NCBI GenBank assembly: GCA_051652645.1
Contig: JBOFUP010000049.1
Span: 1-42,804 of the forward strand
Source: UBA7332 sp051652645
Lineage (GTDB): Bacteria > Bacteroidota > Bacteroidia > Bacteroidales > UBA7332
Reading direction: 5' to 3'
DNA length: 42,804 bases
Positions 7,096-17,243 of this stretch are shown one piece after another. Positions within the stretch are counted from its first letter, which is position 1. The number at the start of each line of letters is the position of its first letter. Position numbers and translations under genes: made by a program. The notes beneath the pieces were generated by a model. The model did not search any database. It was not told the origin of the DNA and saw only the letters and a program-made list of their open reading frames with translations.

Positions 7096-8361
7096 TTATT
7101 CTACAACATCAAGACCACCAATGATGCGAACATATTCAGATATAGCCATTTTATGTGCCATATTGTGCTGAATGAGATTGCTTCTAGCGTTGATCCATGA
7201 TAATTGAGACTGCAATACATCTAGAATTGTCAATCTACCCTCATTGTATGAGAAAGTATTTATCTCTAAGCTTCGGTCGGCAATGCTTACGCTCTGTTTT
7301 GCTATGTCAACCAAAGAGGTTGATTCCTCAAGATTAGTCCAAGCGTTACTCAATTCAAGAGATATCTGGTCTGCACTCTTTTGTAGCTCCAGCTCTTTGA
7401 TGTTGATGTTGGCTTTTGCTGCTCTAGTGGTGTATTTGCGGTCACCCCACTGAACAAGAGGTATGCGAACTCCCACAAAAGCTGCTGCCACCCACATCTC
7501 TTTAAGGATAACGTTGTTGTTGGTATATCCAGCAGTAAGACCTGTGTATATCTTTGGATTAACCTTAGACATAGCAAGACCTTTCTGAGTCTTGGCCAAC
7601 TCAAGTTGCAACTCAGCAATATGGAAGTCTGATCTGTTGTTGAGAGTCTCACCTAAGCTCTTCTGTTGTGGATTAAGCATAGCCATAGTGATCGAATCAG
7701 AAGGCAAATAAAGAGCATTCGGATCCTCCCCCATTAGGATATTGAGAGATTGCTGAGCTAGTGTATTTGATTTCTTTGAATTAACTAATGCCAATTCAGC
7801 CTCTTTAAGACGAGTCTCAACCATGAGAAGATCTGTGCGGCTAATTAGTCCATTGTTGAAACGATCATTAACTATCTCGTATAGATTCTTTACTATCCTC
7901 CAATACTCTAGCATCTGCTCATAGAGTTCTTTATTTGCAGATGCGGTCCAATAGACGAGGTCAGCTTGATATATGATATTATCAATCGTTAAATCCTCTC
8001 CTCCTATGGCAATCTCTTTCTCTAGTTTAGCTCCTTGAGATTGCTTATTGGTGTATCCTCCATCCCAGATATTCTGAGTAAGCACAGCTACACCTTTGTA
8101 GATGTGAGGCGTTAGTCCACCCTTCTCAAGTTCTCGAAGGTTGAGCGTATAGTCTCCCTGAAGTTCTATCTTTGGAAGGAAACCAGTACGAATACTCTTT
8201 CTCTGAGCATCAGAGGCAACTACCCCTTGGGAAGCTCTCTTCGCATCTTGGTTGTAACCAACAACCCTCTCTCTGTATCCATCGAGAGAGAGTGGTTCTT
8301 GGGCAAAAGTGCCCAAGAAGATACATCCAAGAGTTGATGTTATTATACTCTTTAATTTCAT
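7096..8361 (-). CDS. TolC-family outer membrane efflux channel
   Basis: This 421-residue protein should form the trimeric outer-membrane tunnel of the adjacent RND pump. A signal peptide ends near residue 20 (IITSTLGCIFLGTFAQ). Two long repeats of heptad-rich helices follow, typical of the OEP domain (for example the segment around LMVETRLKEAELALVNSKKS, and its counterpart near the C-terminus). The end ILDVLQSQLSWINARSNLIQ is the usual closing motif of the second repeat. It is the last gene of the operon, starting 7 bp after the pump gene. There is no Cys lipobox, so it is not lipid-anchored like OprM. Confidence 0.92.
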   Translation of the reverse strand: MKLKSIITSTLGCIFLGTFAQEPLSLDGYRERVVGYNQDAKRASQGVVASDAQRKSIRTGFLPKIELQGDYTLNLRELEKGGLTPHIYKGVAVLTQNIWDGGYTNKQSQGAKLEKEIAIGGEDLTIDNIIYQADLVYWTASANKELYEQMLEYWRIVKNLYEIVNDRFNNGLISRTDLLMVETRLKEAELALVNSKKSNTLAQQSLNILMGEDPNALYLPSDSITMAMLNPQQKSLGETLNNRSDFHIAELQLELAKTQKGLAMSKVNPKIYTGLTAGYTNNNVILKEMWVAAAFVGVRIPLVQWGDRKYTTRAAKANINIKELELQKSADQISLELSNAWTNLEESTSLVDIAKQSVSIADRSLEINTFSYNEGRLTILDVLQSQLSWINARSNLIQHNMAHKMAISEYVRIIGGLDVVE

Positions 8362-8368
8362 AATCTGA

Positions 8369-11300
8369 TTAACCTTTAATTTTTAACATAGCACAATAAG
8401 TAACTGGCAATACAAATAGCGTTAGTATTGATGCTACTAATAATCCCCCCATGATAGTTGCTGCCATACCTCCGAACATTGCGTCGAAAAGAAGTGGAGT
8501 CATACCAAGAATTGTAGTTCCAGAAGCCATAACAACAGGTACAATTCTTGACTTTGTAGCTTCAACAACAGCATCTAAAGGAGCTAATCCTGCATTTACT
8601 TCAATCTCAATTTGATCTACTAGAACAATTGCATTCTTGATGTTCATACCAATAAGTCCTAGTACCCCAAGAATGGCGAAGAAGTCAAAGCTCTTACCCA
8701 TCACTACTAGACCAAATACAACTCCGATGAAAATAAGAGGTATCATCATCAAGATAACTCCTGGCTTAACGTAGTTTCTAAATAGGAATAGGAGCGTAAT
8801 GAAGATGAGCATAAAGGTAAGTGGCATATTCTCTGCCAAGGCGCTATTTGAGTTATCCTGCTCCTCGCGCTCACCTAGATATCGCATTGAATAACCTTCA
8901 GGAAGTGATATCTCACTCTGCATTCTATCCAATACTGCATTAAATGCAGCAATACCATTAACCCCTCTTGCAGGATCACACTGTGCCATCATTATACGTT
9001 GTCTATTAAAACGACGAACCATATTGTAGCGGAAATCGTAATCTAGATTCTCCGTTACTTGCTCAAGAGGCACAGTATTACCATTGCTAGTAAATACTGG
9101 AATAGTCTTTAGGTTATTCAGACTGAAGCCATCAATATCTTTATCTTTTATCAAGATAGGTAGAGTTCTATCTAGTTGACGATACTCTCCGATGGCCATA
9201 CCATCTGTTGCTACCTTGATAGCTTGAGCTAGAGATTGACGAGTAACACCCAGAAGTTGTCCTTTTTCTTGCGAATAAGTAGGCAACCAGGCCACAGCTT
9301 TCTTACGCCAGCTATTTCTGATGTTATCAACTTCAGGCATTCTCTCCATGATCTCCATCGCTTGGTTGGTCAACATCTCTAATGTGTCAACATTAGGACC
9401 CGTAAACCCGATCTCTATTGCACTCTCTGGAAGTGGCGATAGTTTGAAGAGACTTGAACGAACAAGAATATTTGGGTGTTTTTCCCTGATATATCTCTCG
9501 AATTGCTCTTCGTGCTCTTTTGTATTATCTTGATCATGTAGCTCCACTAATATATTAGCAAAGTTGTCACTCGGACCTATCGAAGAACTAGCAAGATAGT
9601 AGCGAAGAGGAGATGCACCCATAGTCACGGACACAGTCTTAACCTCTGGCATAGCTAGAAGATCTGATTCTATCTCCATCACTTCGCGCTCTACTGCCTT
9701 TATTGAATAACCCTCCTCCCAGAATAGATCAGCACGGTAGTATGGCTTATCTAGGTTAGGGAAGAAGTTCTGAGGCATCAAGCCCATAACAGTCATTGCC
9801 ACAAAAAATGCTATCACTGCACCAGAGATAGTCAACCATCTCTTTGAGATAAGAGCTCTAAGTACAGACTCAAACTTGTGATAGAACTTCGTATCGTATG
9901 GATCAGCAGACGAATCGCCTGTAGATGACTTCAAAATGAAGTTACCGAATACAGGAGTTTGTGTAAGAGCCAAAACCCAACTCAAGAATAATGAGATAGC
10001 TAATACAATAAATAGAGGCTTCACAATCTCAGCAACAGCCGATGGTGCAAGGTATAAAGGAAGGAATGAGCATATTGCAATGAATGTTGCACCCAAAAGA
10101 CCCCATTGTGGGACGGTAGCTCCATCAATTAGAGCCTTCGATCGTTCAACACCTCTTCTAATAGATATCTGAGCATTGTCTGTAACAACAATGGCATTAT
10201 CCACAAGCATACCCATTGCAATAATGAATCCAGCAAGTGAGGTTCTGTTTAGACCCACATTTATGAACTGCATGATAAGCAGAGTCCCACCAATAGAGAA
10301 TACAAGAGAACTACCAATAAGCAACCCAGCACGCATACCCATGACAAGCATGATAATTACCACAACGATAAGCACAGACTCTATAAGGTTGATGATAAAT
10401 CCATTATTTGCCTCTTTGGCAATAACATCCTCTGGGTATAGAGGCATGATCTCCAATCCAGCTGGGAGCTGAGACAATACCTCATCAAGCTTCTCACTAA
10501 CTAGCTCTCCGGCTTTTACCACATCGCGCTCTGGGTCTGTAGAGACACCAATACCAATGGCTCTTTTGCCATTAACCCTCATTTTATTGCTAGGGGGATC
10601 CATATAGCCAATCTCTATATCAGCAATATCACCTAGGCGAATAAACTGACCTGTATTGGTCTTTATTAGTTGATTTCTTATATCATCTAATGTCTTATAT
10701 GTACCATCTGCCACGATCTTTAATTGAAGATCACCAGCCTGCTTCATACCAGAATTCACCAGCTGATTTTGTGAGCTAATGGTTTGTGCTACAATTTGGG
10801 TTGAGACGCCAAGATTTGCTAGTTTAGCAGACGACATAAATACATTTACAACTTCATACTGATCACCAAAGAGGGTAACCTTTTGAACTCCGTCTACTGT
10901 TACTATTCTCGTCTTTATCTCCTCTGCCCAATTGCGCATCTCTGAATAGGTGAAACCCTCTTCAGCTGTAAGAGTATAATAAATACCAAATACATCGCCA
11001 AAATCATCACCGACACTAACAGCTGATGCTCCAGTGGGTAGCTTTGGTTGAATATTCAGCACCTTACGTCTTAGCTCATCCCACATCTGAGGTATCTCCT
11101 CAGCAGGTGTACTTGGAAGTAGCTCAATGGATATTTTAGACATACCATAGTAAGAGTCTGACTTAATACGGTATACTCTTCTCATACTTTGAATCTCTCG
11201 TTCGATAGGCTCTGTTATCAGCTGCTCTACCTCCTCAGGCGTTGCACCCGGATATTGAGTTATCAACACACACTGTTTAATAACGAATGGTGAGTCCTCT

Positions 11301-11404
11301 TTCTTACCCAACTTATCAAAAGCCATAACTCCGCCAAGCAGTAGTATTGCCAAGAAGAAGAATATGATCTTTTGATTCTTGAGTGAATAGGTTGCTAAAT
11401 TCAT
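8369..11404 (-). CDS. RND-family efflux pump, inner-membrane permease (AcrB/MdtB-like)
   Basis: This 1011-residue proton-driven exporter probably moves hydrophobic or amphipathic compounds. The layout is classic: one N-terminal membrane helix (KIIFFFLAILLLGGVMAF), a large periplasmic loop (about 30-330), six helices, then the second half repeating the plan. The intramembrane acid pair is seen in GMLVDNAIVVTDNAQISI, and the second half has GLIGMNIKNAIVLVDQIEIE. Residues fit the hydrophobe/amphiphile exporters and not the metal exporters (CusA/CzcA). The substrate cannot be told. It sits between the adaptor (21 bp upstream) and the outer-membrane channel (7 bp downstream), giving a complete tripartite pump. 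Confidence 0.95.
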   Translation of the reverse strand: MNLATYSLKNQKIIFFFLAILLLGGVMAFDKLGKKEDSPFVIKQCVLITQYPGATPEEVEQLITEPIEREIQSMRRVYRIKSDSYYGMSKISIELLPSTPAEEIPQMWDELRRKVLNIQPKLPTGASAVSVGDDFGDVFGIYYTLTAEEGFTYSEMRNWAEEIKTRIVTVDGVQKVTLFGDQYEVVNVFMSSAKLANLGVSTQIVAQTISSQNQLVNSGMKQAGDLQLKIVADGTYKTLDDIRNQLIKTNTGQFIRLGDIADIEIGYMDPPSNKMRVNGKRAIGIGVSTDPERDVVKAGELVSEKLDEVLSQLPAGLEIMPLYPEDVIAKEANNGFIINLIESVLIVVVIIMLVMGMRAGLLIGSSLVFSIGGTLLIMQFINVGLNRTSLAGFIIAMGMLVDNAIVVTDNAQISIRRGVERSKALIDGATVPQWGLLGATFIAICSFLPLYLAPSAVAEIVKPLFIVLAISLFLSWVLALTQTPVFGNFILKSSTGDSSADPYDTKFYHKFESVLRALISKRWLTISGAVIAFFVAMTVMGLMPQNFFPNLDKPYYRADLFWEEGYSIKAVEREVMEIESDLLAMPEVKTVSVTMGASPLRYYLASSSIGPSDNFANILVELHDQDNTKEHEEQFERYIREKHPNILVRSSLFKLSPLPESAIEIGFTGPNVDTLEMLTNQAMEIMERMPEVDNIRNSWRKKAVAWLPTYSQEKGQLLGVTRQSLAQAIKVATDGMAIGEYRQLDRTLPILIKDKDIDGFSLNNLKTIPVFTSNGNTVPLEQVTENLDYDFRYNMVRRFNRQRIMMAQCDPARGVNGIAAFNAVLDRMQSEISLPEGYSMRYLGEREEQDNSNSALAENMPLTFMLIFITLLFLFRNYVKPGVILMMIPLIFIGVVFGLVVMGKSFDFFAILGVLGLIGMNIKNAIVLVDQIEIEVNAGLAPLDAVVEATKSRIVPVVMASGTTILGMTPLLFDAMFGGMAATIMGGLLVASILTLFVLPVTYCAMLKIKG

Positions 11405-11425
11405 ATTATTATATCTTATCTAAGT

Positions 11426-12472
11426 TTACTGAACTACCTTTACCTTCTCGCCTTGCTTCAATTGAGCAACGCCAGCTGTCACAACAATCTCCTTCGGATT
11501 AAGGCCTGATTCAACCCCAACCATATCAGAAGATGTTAGATTACCCAATTTGACAGCTCTTTTTGTAACTGTATTTGTCTCCGAAGATAAAACCCACACT
11601 GAGGTCTCTTTTGTATCTCTATCTGAGAAAACAGCAGTCAGAGGAACAGCCACAGCTGTAGTGTTATTAGTCGGTACATTCATTTTAACAAGACAAGAGA
11701 ATCCTGGCTTAATGAAATTACGTACTGCATCAAACTCTGGATCATCCACAAATAGAGTCACTGGTATACCTGATCCATCAGGCGACACGTCCATTATCTC
11801 TTTAACCCTAGCTTTGTAAGATTTGCCTTTAAAAGCATCAAACTCGACCACAAAATTCTTCTCTCCTTGAAGTAGAGCCCAAGTGTTATCAGCAACAGTA
11901 AACCACACATAAAGATCTGTAGGGTCAACCAACATAACGACAGGTTCTCCAGCTTGAACTTTTTGGAAATTCTCAACAAACTTCTTTTGGATAGTACCTG
12001 TAAAAGGTGCAACTAGTTTGGTATCAATGATCTTGTTCTGAGAGTTCTCATAGCTAGCTTTTGCTCTCTCATAGTTTGTTGTTGCATTCTCATAATCTTG
12101 TTTTGAAACTGCCTCCATCTCGATAAGACGTTTAAAACGGTCAATCTGTGACTTAGCGGTTTCATATGCTGCCTTATCTACCTCAAGCTGAAGAACATAA
12201 TCACGAGTATCAAGCTCAGCAATAACATCACCCTTTTTAACTCTTTGACCCGCTACAATATTAAGTCTCTCTAGTTGACCCGAAACCCTAAAGGCTAGGT
12301 TACTAAATCTCTCCGTTGCAACCACGCCAGCAAAGTCTTTATCTATGCTAGAGAGAGGAATTGCCGCAGCAGCCTTCACTGTGCGAACGCTCTCCTTCTG
12401 AGTTGTCTCTTTGCTACTACAAGATGCTAAAAAAGCAAATAGTGCAATAATTGATAAATAACTAAATTTCAT
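11426..12472 (-). CDS. RND efflux periplasmic adaptor, lipoprotein
   Basis: This 348-residue membrane-fusion protein should link the pump to its outer-membrane channel. A lipoprotein signal is clear: hydrophobic segment then LASCSS, with C18 as the lipidated cysteine. Next come the barrel-sandwich half RLNIVAGQRVKKGDVIAELD, a coiled-coil hairpin (about 85-140, e.g. RFKRLIEMEAVSKQDYENAT) and the second half APFTGTIQKKFVENFQKV. A beta-barrel and a membrane-proximal domain ending LKQGEKVKVVQ complete the chain. It is the first gene of the three-gene operon. I found no convincing TAnnTTTG element in the roughly 200 bp upstream, so the promoter is not assigned. Confidence 0.94.
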   Translation of the reverse strand: MKFSYLSIIALFAFLASCSSKETTQKESVRTVKAAAAIPLSSIDKDFAGVVATERFSNLAFRVSGQLERLNIVAGQRVKKGDVIAELDTRDYVLQLEVDKAAYETAKSQIDRFKRLIEMEAVSKQDYENATTNYERAKASYENSQNKIIDTKLVAPFTGTIQKKFVENFQKVQAGEPVVMLVDPTDLYVWFTVADNTWALLQGEKNFVVEFDAFKGKSYKARVKEIMDVSPDGSGIPVTLFVDDPEFDAVRNFIKPGFSCLVKMNVPTNNTTAVAVPLTAVFSDRDTKETSVWVLSSETNTVTKRAVKLGNLTSSDMVGVESGLNPKEIVVTAGVAQLKQGEKVKVVQ

Positions 12473-12698
12473 TGTCTGATAAAGTTTATAGTGTTCTTAA
12501 TTAAAATCATTTTAAAAATTCACGTTTGGGGATGTAAATGTAAATCATAATAGCTAGAAATCAACATCCAATAAATACTAATTAACACTGATGTTTATGA
12601 CGGTAAGAAAACGAAAAGAAATAATTACATATTATTCACATAGTGAGGGTGAAAAATATAAAGTTTAAACAACTACATCCTATCAATGTTCAACGAAA

Positions 12699-12740
12699 AA
12701 GAGATAAAGCTCATGGATCAATCCATATGCTTTATCTCTT
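12699..12740 (-). terminator. Terminator of the GHL10 hydrolase gene
   Basis: A 12-bp outer stem (AAGAGATAAAGC / GCTTTATCTCTT) and a 6-bp inner stem (ATGGAT / ATCCAT) with a two-base tip. On the minus strand a run of T follows (complement of 12696-12700). It lies 15 bp past the stop. Confidence 0.8.
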
Positions 12741-12754
12741 CCAGATTATATTAA

Positions 12755-14284
12755 CTACAGTTTGAGTTTTCTTTTTTTCCCTTTAAGGCTCTCTTTGTTG
12801 AATCTATTCATTGTGGTAACCACATATGTAAACTTTCTATTTCCCTTATCGAAAGGAAGAACAAGTGAGGTCTCATTAGTAACTGCTACAATAGCTGAGG
12901 CTTTCGATAAATTAATAGCCTCTCCCTGTTCAAAAGCATAGACCACATATTTAACTACTTCATCCATCTGGCTCTTTGCCGGTTTTGAGCTCCAAATAAG
13001 AACATAACCATTTGGAGTCCATTCTGCCTTCAACTTCTTGGGTGCAGAAGGAGCCTTTGAGTATAACATATCATATGCTGGCACTAAAGCTGTAGTTCTC
13101 TGATAGTTTCTAACTAGACTATCTCTTATCCCGCCAACATTCTGAAGTATATCATATCCATTCCACCAGACATTCCCTTTTACTTGGTCATTATCACGCA
13201 CCAACTCCATTTTACGAGTTAACTGATTGACTTTGCCCAAAGTCTGATTTCTCTCACTCATTGTTCGTACTACACTTTGACCAATATATAGGTGCTCATT
13301 ATTAACTTGATTATTCCACCATTTTATCAAAGTTTCATAGTCAGCGGCCTTATGTCCTATCTCCCAATAAAGCTGAGGAACCATATAATCTACCCATCCA
13401 TTCTTTGCCCATAGTTGAACATCAGCATATAGATCACCATAGTTTTCAAGCCCGTTTGTATCACTACCTTTGGAGTCATTCTTCTTATTTCTATAAATAC
13501 CAAAAGGACTTATACCGAACCTGACCCATGGTTTCTCATTAACAATAGTCTCTTTGATCTCTTTGATGAGTACATTCACATTATTGCGTCTCCAATCATC
13601 CTTCTGATTTGCAGTAAAACCCTGAGCGAAACCTATCTGTTCAAATGTATCCGCATCTGGAAACTCAGTCCCAGGTATTGGATATGGATAGAAGTAATCA
13701 TCCATATGTATTGCGTCAACATCATATCTAGATACTATGTCCTTTACAACAGAACAGATATGTTGTCTTGACTGTGGCAATCCAGGATCAAAGTACATCT
13801 GCTTACCATACTTAAGAAACCAGTTTGGATGCTTAACAGCAAGATGATCATCAGCAAGAACTTCGGTGTCACTCACTGTAACACGGTATGGATTCAACCA
13901 GGCGTGAAACTCCATACCTCTCTCATGACACTCTTGAATTAGAAATTCCATTGGATCCCAATCCTCTCTTGGTGATACTCCCTGTTTGCCTGTCATGAAT
14001 CTACTCCATGGCTCAAGAGATGATTTATAGAAAGCATCTGCTGAGGGTCTGACCTGAAAAATAAATGCATTCATACCCGCTTGTTGATAGCTATCCAACA
14101 TCTTTGTGAAATAGTTCTGCATATCAGACTTGCTCATGGTTGCATATTGCGACTGATAGACTGTATGTACCCACACACCTCGGAACTCCGATTTTGAAGG
14201 TTCATAGCCTTGAGCCGAAATTGTCATTCCTCCCATCAAAAGAGCAACCACCAGTATGGTCAATCTTCCAAAATAATTTTTCAT
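12755..14284 (-). CDS. Secreted GHL10 (DUF187) glycosyl hydrolase, DigH-like
   Basis: This 509-residue exported protein has a signal peptide (LTILVVALLMGGMTISAQG). A TIM-barrel domain of the GHL10 family follows: EFRGVWVHTVYQ, MNAFIFQVRPSADAFYKS, EFHAWLNPYRV, VDAIHMDDYFYPYP and WVDYMVPQLYWEIGH. Known relatives include E. coli DigH (YngK), which cleaves denuded peptidoglycan glycan strands; that role is inferred here. The last 85 or so residues (APKKLKAEWTPNGYVLIWSS onward) look like a fibronectin-III-type module, common in Bacteroidetes versions. It starts 43 bp after dnaG on the same strand and probably shares its transcript. A strong terminator follows. Confidence 0.88.
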   Translation of the reverse strand: MKNYFGRLTILVVALLMGGMTISAQGYEPSKSEFRGVWVHTVYQSQYATMSKSDMQNYFTKMLDSYQQAGMNAFIFQVRPSADAFYKSSLEPWSRFMTGKQGVSPREDWDPMEFLIQECHERGMEFHAWLNPYRVTVSDTEVLADDHLAVKHPNWFLKYGKQMYFDPGLPQSRQHICSVVKDIVSRYDVDAIHMDDYFYPYPIPGTEFPDADTFEQIGFAQGFTANQKDDWRRNNVNVLIKEIKETIVNEKPWVRFGISPFGIYRNKKNDSKGSDTNGLENYGDLYADVQLWAKNGWVDYMVPQLYWEIGHKAADYETLIKWWNNQVNNEHLYIGQSVVRTMSERNQTLGKVNQLTRKMELVRDNDQVKGNVWWNGYDILQNVGGIRDSLVRNYQRTTALVPAYDMLYSKAPSAPKKLKAEWTPNGYVLIWSSKPAKSQMDEVVKYVVYAFEQGEAINLSKASAIVAVTNETSLVLPFDKGNRKFTYVVTTMNRFNKESLKGKKRKLKL

Positions 14285-14327
14285 TACTAATTAGTGTTAG
14301 TTTATTGTTTCAATTTCGTTATTCTAT

Positions 14328-16427
14328 TTAACGCTTAGCTATTAATATTCTCTCACCTCTATGCTTGCTAAACTCCTTTCTTTGAGCCTTCATATCTGCA
14401 AATTGAGCCATTAATTCGGTCTGTTCCTCGAGTGAAAGATTATGACGAAGCTTATCCATAATCTCTTTCTCCTGAATAAACAATCGTTCGTCAAGTAAAT
14501 CATATACAGCCCTTTCAAATGATGGGCGGAGAATATCTTGCTCTCTCTCCACAGTTTGACTTCGCGTATGAACTTTACTCAACTGATGTCTATCGGCAGA
14601 GACCTCAACAGCCAAACGACTAAACAAAGTGTTTGGATGACGAAGCAGTAGCTGAGAAGGATCAAAATTCTCTTGATGAGCATTATTAGAGAGCTCACTA
14701 TAGATTTGGCTGTAAAGCTGGTTCTCAAATATGATCTCTCCTGCGTTGACAAGTTCATCGGCATACTCAATAAGCATCAAAACTATCTCGTCTTCACCTT
14801 GTGAGGCAACATTCACTTCTAGATTACCGTATCTAACAAGTAGCCTTATGATTGCATATTCATACTCATCAAATTGACTTCTTTGCACACCATCATTAAA
14901 TGGTTCAGAACCTATTAATAAACTAGTATCCGAATGGTAGTTTAGAAGATCCTCTACTTGAGTTCCTTGTTGGCTTTGGCCTTGTGTGGGATGCTGATAA
15001 TACTCACTCGTTATCGGTGGTGCAGATTGTGTAGCCCCCTCTCCCTGAATTACACTCCGCATCGTAGGGGTCTGGTGGATCCTATCTTGCTCTCTGCGTT
15101 TAATCTTAGAGTCAGTATCTCTTAAGGCCTCAACACGCTTACTTACCTCTGATATTATTGTTTTCTCATCAATACCCAATAGGGATGATGACTCCTTTAT
15201 ATATACAGAGCGAATAATCTGCTGAGGAATCAGAGATATACTCTCTACTATATCTCGAGCCATCTCTGCTCGCTTTATAGGATCACTCTTAGCCTCTCCC
15301 ATAAGAAGATTTATCTTAAAATGGATAAAATCCTCTTGGTTGTTATCAATATAGTTACTAAAATCTGATGAACTCATCTTTCGAGAGAACGAATCAGGAT
15401 CTTCTCCATCGGGAAGAAGTAAAACCTTTATATTCATCCCTTCCTTTAGAAGTAGGTCTATACCTCTTAATGATGCTTTTATCCCAGCTGAATCACCGTC
15501 ATACAAAACTGTAACATTATCAGTAAATCGGTGAATCATCCTAATCTGTCCTGATGTCAACGCTGTACCAGAGGAGGCAACTACATTCTCTATTCCAGCT
15601 TGATGCATAGCAATGACATCAGTATATCCCTCCACCAAGTAGCATCTATCATGCTTTGATATCGCCCCTTTAGCAAAAAACAGACCATAGAGCTCATTAC
15701 TCTTATGATATATCTCCGACTCCGAAGAGTTTTGATACTTAGCTGCCTTAACATCATTCTTTAGTATTCTACCACCAAAGCCAGCTAACTTACCAGATAC
15801 TGTATGTATAGGAAACATCACCCTACCTCTGAATCTATCATTTACACGTCCACCATCGTAGGAAATACACAATCCTGTTTTCTCTAAATACTCAAGCTTG
15901 TAACCCTTAGCCGTAGCAGCTTTATAAAGGGCATCTCTCTGTTCGAGACTATAACCTAACTGGAACTTCTTTATAATATCATCTCTAAAACCCCTCTCTC
16001 GAAAGTAGCTTAACCCTATGGCTTGCCCTTCCTGGGTCATATGAAGTTGATTTTGAAACCATTGATGAGCAAAATCATTAACAAGAAACATGCTTTCACG
16101 TTCACTCTTTCGCTGTATCTCCTCGGCTGAAAGCTCTCGCTCTGTAAATTCTATGTTATATTTCTTTGCTAAAAACTTCAAAGCCTCATAAAAAGATAGC
16201 TGCTCCTGCTCCATTATAAAGTGGACTGAGTTACCTCCTTTGCCACAACTAAAGCATTTGCATATACCTTTAGATGGGGAGACACTGAAAGATGGTGTCT
16301 TCTCATCATGAAATGGGCACAATCCTGTGTAATTAACTCCCCTCTTTTTTAATGTAACATAATCCGAAACAACATCAACTATCGATGCTGCATCCATTAT
16401 CTTATCTATTGTAAACTGATCAATCAT
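14328..16427 (-). CDS. dnaG: DNA primase
   Basis: This 699-residue enzyme makes the RNA primers for replication. The N-terminal zinc finger is clear: CPFHDEKTPSFSVSP and CKCFSCGKGG give C37, H40, C58 and C61. The Toprim catalytic domain shows YLVEGYTDVIAMHQAG and VLYDGDSAGIKAS. A Gln/Thr-rich linker (about 450-495) precedes the helicase-binding C-terminal part. The frame is open upstream to 16508, but I chose the ATG at 16427. It gives MIDQFTIDKIMDAASIVDVV, the normal start of DnaG, and the candidate promoter at 16474-16481 lies inside the longer version. It is divergent from tpx. Confidence 0.96.
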   Translation of the reverse strand: MIDQFTIDKIMDAASIVDVVSDYVTLKKRGVNYTGLCPFHDEKTPSFSVSPSKGICKCFSCGKGGNSVHFIMEQEQLSFYEALKFLAKKYNIEFTERELSAEEIQRKSERESMFLVNDFAHQWFQNQLHMTQEGQAIGLSYFRERGFRDDIIKKFQLGYSLEQRDALYKAATAKGYKLEYLEKTGLCISYDGGRVNDRFRGRVMFPIHTVSGKLAGFGGRILKNDVKAAKYQNSSESEIYHKSNELYGLFFAKGAISKHDRCYLVEGYTDVIAMHQAGIENVVASSGTALTSGQIRMIHRFTDNVTVLYDGDSAGIKASLRGIDLLLKEGMNIKVLLLPDGEDPDSFSRKMSSSDFSNYIDNNQEDFIHFKINLLMGEAKSDPIKRAEMARDIVESISLIPQQIIRSVYIKESSSLLGIDEKTIISEVSKRVEALRDTDSKIKRREQDRIHQTPTMRSVIQGEGATQSAPPITSEYYQHPTQGQSQQGTQVEDLLNYHSDTSLLIGSEPFNDGVQRSQFDEYEYAIIRLLVRYGNLEVNVASQGEDEIVLMLIEYADELVNAGEIIFENQLYSQIYSELSNNAHQENFDPSQLLLRHPNTLFSRLAVEVSADRHQLSKVHTRSQTVEREQDILRPSFERAVYDLLDERLFIQEKEIMDKLRHNLSLEEQTELMAQFADMKAQRKEFSKHRGERILIAKR

Positions 16428-16473
16428 ATCTAGTACACAGTGATTTAGAAGCCAAACATAGACTTCTCCTATA

Positions 16474-16481
16474 CAAATATA
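16474..16481 (-). promoter_or_regulatory. Candidate -7 element of dnaG
   Basis: Minus-strand TATATTTG, an exact TAnnTTTG match, about 47 bp before the chosen dnaG start. It argues against the longer frame beginning at 16508. Confidence 0.5.
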
Positions 16482-16534
16482 TAACTTTACAAGAAAAAAT
16501 GTCGACAAATTAGCAATTATATAAACTACTTCTA

Positions 16535-16542
16535 TATCTTTG
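16535..16542 (+). promoter_or_regulatory. Candidate -7 element of tpx
   Basis: TATCTTTG, an exact TAnnTTTG match, 44 bp before the tpx ATG. The predicted transcript starts near 16549. Confidence 0.6.
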
Positions 16543-16586
16543 CAGAGTTCACATAAAACAATAACATAATTATAATAATTACAACC

Positions 16587-17084
16587 ATGGCTAAAATAAC
16601 TCTACACGGCAATGAGTTTAATACTATTGCTAATCTTCCTGCAATTGGATCAGTTGCTCATGAGCTTAACCTAACAAAAGCTGATCTAGGAGAGATCTCA
16701 CTAAAGGATGTCGCTGGAAAGAAAGTCGTATTAAACATATTCCCAAGTTTGGATACTGCAACATGTGCCGCTTCTGTTCGTAATTTCAACAAAGAAGCAG
16801 CTTCACTTGACAACACAATTGTTATTTGCATAAGCATGGACCTTCCTTTTGCTATGAGCCGCTTCTGTTCAACAGAAGGATTGAACAACGTTGTTACAGC
16901 TTCTGGCTTCCGCAATCATGAATTCGGAAAGAAGTATGGTGTTGAAATAGTTGATGGACCTCTTCGTGGACTTTATGCCAGATCAGTTGTGATTCTTAAC
17001 GAAAAAGGAGAAGTTAAGTACACTGAATTAGTGGCTGAAATTGCAGACGAACCAAACTATAAAGCTGCAATAGCTGCTCTATAA
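16587..17084 (+). CDS. tpx: Thiol peroxidase (atypical 2-Cys peroxiredoxin)
   Basis: This 165-residue enzyme reduces hydrogen and alkyl peroxides using thioredoxin. The peroxidatic cysteine is C60 in FPSLDTATCAASVRNFN and the resolving cysteine is C94 in SRFCSTEGLNN. Both match the E. coli Tpx positions (C61/C95). The thioredoxin fold elements VVLNIFPSLD and the C-terminal VVILNEKGEVKYTELV are in place. Length is standard and there is no signal peptide, so it is cytoplasmic in this organism unless processed otherwise. It is a single-gene unit with its own promoter and a perfect terminator, divergent from dnaG. Confidence 0.97.
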   Translation: MAKITLHGNEFNTIANLPAIGSVAHELNLTKADLGEISLKDVAGKKVVLNIFPSLDTATCAASVRNFNKEAASLDNTIVICISMDLPFAMSRFCSTEGLNNVVTASGFRNHEFGKKYGVEIVDGPLRGLYARSVVILNEKGEVKYTELVAEIADEPNYKAAIAAL

Positions 17085-17115
17085 TTTAATATTTATAAGA
17101 ATAATACTATATATG

Positions 17116-17155
17116 TAATAGAGGTGTGATCAACTTGTTGATCACACCTCTATTA
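17116..17155 (+). terminator. Terminator of tpx
   Basis: A perfect 18-bp stem (left arm TAATAGAGGTGTGATCAA) with a CTTG loop, followed on the plus strand by a run of T to 17162. Confidence 0.92.
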
Positions 17156-17243
17156 TTTTTTTATGAAAAAAAGTCGATATCAATGCAGCTTTTAACCTCA
17201 TTAAAGCATCTATAGTATATAGGAAACAAAATTATAATACTAT

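Noticed and set aside
9936..10472. Two open frames of 78 and 98 codons on the plus strand
   Set aside because: Antisense to the RND pump gene, whose conserved motifs fix the real frame.
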